A stretch of DNA of 8,454 bases. Source: Pseudomonadota bacterium. Its GTDB lineage: Bacteria; Pseudomonadota; Alphaproteobacteria; Sphingomonadales; SMXR01. Shown one piece after another: positions 6,219 through 8,454 of this stretch. The stretch's first letter is position 1; each line of letters opens with the position of its first letter. Location: the NCBI GenBank assembly GCA_022568115.1, contig JADFFP010000042.1, forward strand, positions 1 through 8,454, read 5' to 3'. Below the pieces are notes generated by a model. It was not told the DNA's origin and searched no databases. It was given only the letters and a program-made list of their open reading frames with translations. The translations under genes were made by a program, and so were the position numbers.

Positions 6219-7380
6219 CGCCCGCTTCCTTTTGTTCCGCAGGCCGGAAAGACAGCAGGTATTCAGGAAATTCCGGGGCGGCTTCTTCGCCCAAGACCCT
6301 GACCGCCATGCCGGGGCCAAGCCTTAACAAACCGGATATGACGATCAGGTCGCCGGCCTTCAGCCCGGACAGAACCTCCACCCGGTTACCGTACCGCCGG
6401 CCCACTTCAATTTCGATCCGCTCGACTTTATTATCCTCGCCAACGACAAAGACGAACTGGCTGCCGCCGACCGGGATCAGGGATTTTTCCGGCACCGAGA
6501 GGGCCTCCTTAAGGTTGCTGACCAGATCGACGGTCAGCAGCATACCGGGCCTGAGATACCTGTCCCGGTTATCAATTTCCGCCCGCACCGCGACCGCCCG
6601 GGTGACCGGATTAACCCGGCTGTTGATGGTTTTGACAATGCCTCTGAATTCCATGTCCGGGTAGGCGGCCGCTTTGGCTGCGATTTCCTGGCCCGGCCTG
6701 AGGATTGAAATAAAACGCTCCGGGATCGAAAAATCCAGCTTGATAATGGTAATATCATCAAGGGTGGTAATTTCGGTGCCGGGCGAAACCAGGGTGCCGG
6801 GGCTGACCTGACGCAGGCCCAAAAGCCCGGCAAAGGGCGCGGTGATCACATAATCCCCGGCGCGCGCCCGGGCGGCATTGAGGCGCGCCGTGGCCTCATC
6901 AAGGGTGCGGGTCGCGGCATCCAGCGACGCCTGTGACAGCGCACCCTTGCCGACCAGTGGCTTGGTGCGTTCAAACTGCTGCCGGGCTTCGGTATAGCTG
7001 GCCAGCGCGCCTGAGACATTGGCCAGCTCCTCGGCATTGGTCAGGGTCACCAGGATGGTCCCGGCCTCGACCTCGGCGCCATCGGTGAAATGCACTTTCT
7101 GGACGGTGTCGGATATTTGCGCGGTCAGGGTGACGCTCTCATTGGCACGCGCGGTGCCGATCGCCTCGATAATATCGGCGAACAGATAGGGGCTGACCTT
7201 TTGCACCACAACCGGGGTGCCGGGGTTTTCAGCCTCCTGGTCCCCGGCCTGATCGCCGATAAACGCCTTTATGATCAGAAACGCGGCAAAGACGGCGAGC
7301 ACGGTCACCACCAGCCAGATGATCGTTTTTCCGGAAAGGTGCGCCCGTTTGATGCCGGCGATATTTAACTTTTGTTTCAT
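6205..7380 (-). CDS. Efflux RND transporter periplasmic adaptor subunit (membrane fusion protein)
   Basis: This adaptor links the RND pump to an outer-membrane channel. The 391-residue product has a basic N-terminus and one hydrophobic segment at about residues 19-40 that acts as an uncleaved anchor; there is no lipobox cysteine. The first lipoyl half is near 70-112 (with VQKVHFTDGAEVEAG), a helical hairpin spans about 113-172, and the second lipoyl half runs 178-205 (ITAPFAGLLGLRQVSPG). A beta-barrel at about 210-290 ends with YLRPGMLLTVDL, and the membrane-proximal domain covers 293-365. All features are those of the MexE/AcrA/MdtA-like HlyD group and the length is normal. ATG at 7380 is preferred, with GAGG 3 nt upstream; a GTG at 7389 would add three residues. 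The stop TGA overlaps the pump start by 14 nt. Whether the adaptor works depends on the damaged pump or on another pump in the cell. Confidence 0.92.
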   Translation of the reverse strand: MKQKLNIAGIKRAHLSGKTIIWLVVTVLAVFAAFLIIKAFIGDQAGDQEAENPGTPVVVQKVSPYLFADIIEAIGTARANESVTLTAQISDTVQKVHFTDGAEVEAGTILVTLTNAEELANVSGALASYTEARQQFERTKPLVGKGALSQASLDAATRTLDEATARLNAARARAGDYVITAPFAGLLGLRQVSPGTLVSPGTEITTLDDITIIKLDFSIPERFISILRPGQEIAAKAAAYPDMEFRGIVKTINSRVNPVTRAVAVRAEIDNRDRYLRPGMLLTVDLVSNLKEALSVPEKSLIPVGGSQFVFVVGEDNKVERIEIEVGRRYGNRVEVLSGLKAGDLIVISGLLRLGPGMAVRVLGEEAAPEFPEYLLSFRPAEQKEAGDDSF

Positions 7381-7400
7381 AAACCTCACTGTCCCGATAC

Positions 7401-7413
7401 TTAAGTGGGCTGT
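7401..7413. repeat. Direct repeat copy 1, putative operator
   Basis: TTAAGTGGGCTGT lies just downstream of the predicted transcription start of the efflux operon. It is identical at 12 of 13 positions to the copy at 7435-7447 in the same orientation. Together with the two preceding bases it contains the palindrome ACTTAAGT (7399-7406). Confidence 0.5.
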
Positions 7414-7421
7414 ATTCCCGT

Positions 7422-7450
7422 TTTATATGAACTATTAAGTGGCCTGTCTT
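7422..7450 (-). promoter_or_regulatory. Predicted sigma-70 type promoter of the efflux operon
   Basis: On the minus strand AAGACA (complement of 7445-7450) and TATAAA (complement of 7422-7427) are separated by exactly 17 bp and match the -35 and -10 consensus at 4/6 and 5/6 positions. Transcription would start near 7415, leaving a leader of about 35 nt before the adaptor ATG. The direct repeats fall on the -35/spacer and on the start region. Confidence 0.5.
7435..7447. repeat. Direct repeat copy 2, putative operator
   Basis: TTAAGTGGCCTGT overlaps the predicted -35 box and spacer of the efflux promoter. Its start is 34 bp from the start of copy 1, close to three helical turns, which would place two bound proteins on nearly the same DNA face. 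No regulator gene is in the window. Confidence 0.5.
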
Positions 7451-7500
7451 GCGCAAAATGAATATTTCACCAAAAAGTCATATATCATAACGGGCGTTGC

Positions 7501-7566
7501 ATGTTAAAGGCCCCTCTTGTATCAAGAAGGCGGATTTCAAACACCGGGCAAGGGGCCAATTCGTGA
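7501..7566 (+). CDS. Possible 21-codon leader ORF upstream of mccB
   Basis: An ATG at 7501 opens a frame of 21 sense codons ending in TGA at 7564-7566. That stop overlaps the carboxylase GTG start by four bases (GTGA at 7563-7566), the usual geometry of translational coupling. The encoded peptide is short and basic in the middle (SRRR). It is not leucine-rich, so a classical attenuation leader is unlikely. No good Shine-Dalgarno precedes the ATG, and this may be a chance ORF. Confidence 0.25.
   Translation: MLKAPLVSRRRISNTGQGANS
7509..7557 (+). promoter_or_regulatory. Inverted repeat that could mask the mccB ribosome-binding site
   Basis: GGCCCCT at 7509-7515 is a perfect complement of AGGGGCC at 7551-7557, which includes most of the Shine-Dalgarno AAGGGG (7550-7555). 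A small CTTG/CAAG hairpin (7516-7519, 7523-7526) stacks inside. If folded in the mRNA, the start region would be covered. No known riboswitch was recognised. Confidence 0.35.
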
Positions 7567-8454
7567 GCATTCTAAAGACAAAAATCGATACCAGCGCCAA
7601 GGACTTCCGGGCCAATACCGGACATATGGAAGGCCTGGTCGCCGACCTCCGGGAAAAGATCGCCAAGATTACCCTGGGCGGGCCGGAGCGTTCACGCCAG
7701 CGCCACCTGAAACGCGGCAAGCTGCTGCCGCGCGAGCGCATCGATTTGCTGCTCGATCCCGACACCCCGTTCCTGGAATTTTCCCAGTTCGCCGCTTATG
7801 GCATGTATGGCGAGGATGTCCCGGCGGGCGGGATCATCACCGGCATCGGCCGCGTCGCGGGCCAGGAGTGCGTGATTGTCTGCAATGACGCCACCGTCAA
7901 GGGTGGCACTTATTATCCGGTCACGGTCAAAAAGCACCTGCGCGCCCAGGAAATCGCGGCGGAAAATAACCTCCCGTGCATTTATCTGGTGGACAGCGGC
8001 GGCGCCAACCTGCCCCAGCAGGACCAGGTGTTTCCGGACCGCGACCACTTCGGGCGGATTTTCTACAACCAGGCCAACCTGTCGGCCCGGGGCATCCCGC
8101 AGATCGCGGTGGTAATGGGCTCGTGCACCGCCGGCGGCGCCTACGTTCCGGCGATGGCTGATGAGAGCATCATCGTCCAGGGCCAGGGGACCATTTTCCT
8201 CGCCGGTCCGCCGCTGGTCAAGGCCGCCACCGGCGAAGTGGTCTCGGCCGAAGAGCTGGGCGGGGCCGATGTCCACTCCCGCATCTCGGGCGTCACCGAC
8301 CATATGGAGCCCAACGACGCCAAGGCGCTGGAGCGCGCGCGGCGGATTATCGCCCACCTCAACAAAACCAAGCAAACCTCGCTCGACATCGCCGAGCCGG
8401 TCGACCCGCTCTATGACCCCGGCGAACTGTTCGGCATCATCCCGGGGGATACCC
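7563..8454 (+). CDS. mccB: Methylcrotonyl-CoA carboxylase carboxyltransferase (beta) subunit (3' partial)
   Basis: This biotin-independent subunit transfers the carboxyl group from biotin to 3-methylcrotonyl-CoA, making 3-methylglutaconyl-CoA in leucine degradation. It works in a complex with the biotin-carrying alpha subunit. The window holds 297 codons of an expected 535 or so, covering the N-terminal carboxyltransferase domain. Diagnostic stretches are [15 protein letters not shown] near residue 50, [21 protein letters not shown] near 110, [10 protein letters not shown] at 142-151, [15 protein letters not shown] at 184-198 and [14 protein letters not shown] at 212-225. The last, followed by [13 protein letters not shown], is typical of the MCC/LiuB branch rather than propionyl-CoA carboxylase. 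The start is GTG at 7563 with AAGGGG 7 nt upstream; the next in-frame ATG (7626) would cut conserved N-terminal sequence. No acyl-CoA dehydrogenase gene precedes it, so it is the first gene of its transcription unit as seen here, divergent from the efflux operon. Geranyl-CoA carboxylase is a less likely alternative. Confidence 0.94.
   Translation, partial: MSILKTKIDTSAKDFRANTGHMEGLVADLREKIAKITLGGPERSRQRHLKRGKLLPRERIDLLLDPDTPFLEFSQFAAYGMYGEDVPAGGIITGIGRVAGQECVIVCNDATVKGGTYYPVTVKKHLRAQEIAAENNLPCIYLVDSGGANLPQQDQVFPDRDHFGRIFYNQANLSARGIPQIAVVMGSCTAGGAYVPAMADESIIVQGQGTIFLAGPPLVKAATGEVVSAEELGGADVHSRISGVTDHMEPNDAKALERARRIIAHLNKTKQTSLDIAEPVDPLYDPGELFGIIPGDT

Noticed and set aside
6219..6320. N-terminal extension of the RND pump to an in-frame start at 6320
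   Set aside because: The extra 34 residues lie within the adaptor gene, lack family similarity, and the start at 6218 has both the conserved N-terminus and a good Shine-Dalgarno.
7692..8375. Open frame of about 227 codons on the minus strand
   Set aside because: It is antisense to the carboxyltransferase gene, whose plus-strand translation is unmistakable.

Overview
This 8.45 kb window comes from a GC-rich bacterium, most likely a proteobacterium and plausibly an alphaproteobacterium. That placement is an inference from the gene families (TRAP transporter, HAE-1 RND pump, methylcrotonyl-CoA carboxylase), the base composition and the type of palindromic intergenic repeats. No rRNA or other marker gene is present to confirm it.

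Layout. Positions 3-1193 (+) are the 3' portion of a TRAP-transporter large permease (DctM family), cut by the left edge. Positions 1232-2458 (+) are a complete PLP-dependent threonine ammonia-lyase with a C-terminal ACT domain. Positions 2459-3065 are a gene-free spacer of about 600 bp packed with small repeats: a 14-bp-period tandem, two terminator-like hairpins, a CCCTCTCCC-type palindromic element with a partial second copy, and two copies of a GTCATACC...-type palindromic element. On the minus strand, 7380 down to 3066 holds a two-gene efflux operon: a periplasmic adaptor (membrane fusion protein) whose 3' end overlaps the start of an HAE-1 RND inner-membrane pump. The pump gene is full length but carries an in-frame TAG at 3993-3995, about 70% of the way in. 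Positions 7381-7562 are a divergent promoter region. Positions 7563-8454 (+) are the 5' part of a methylcrotonyl-CoA carboxylase carboxyltransferase (beta) subunit, cut by the right edge.

How the parts fit. The adaptor and pump would form two of the three parts of a tripartite efflux system; no outer-membrane channel gene is in the window. The carboxylase subunit belongs to leucine catabolism and threonine ammonia-lyase makes 2-oxobutyrate, so two amino-acid metabolism genes flank the efflux operon, with no sign that they are co-regulated with it.

The points most worth a second look are the amber codon splitting the pump, the pair of near-identical direct repeats bracketing the likely efflux promoter, the repeat hairpins whose stems differ by compensatory changes, and a short leader ORF and RBS-covering hairpin in front of the carboxylase gene. 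I saw no CRISPR array, tRNA, insertion sequence or clearly novel multi-gene system.
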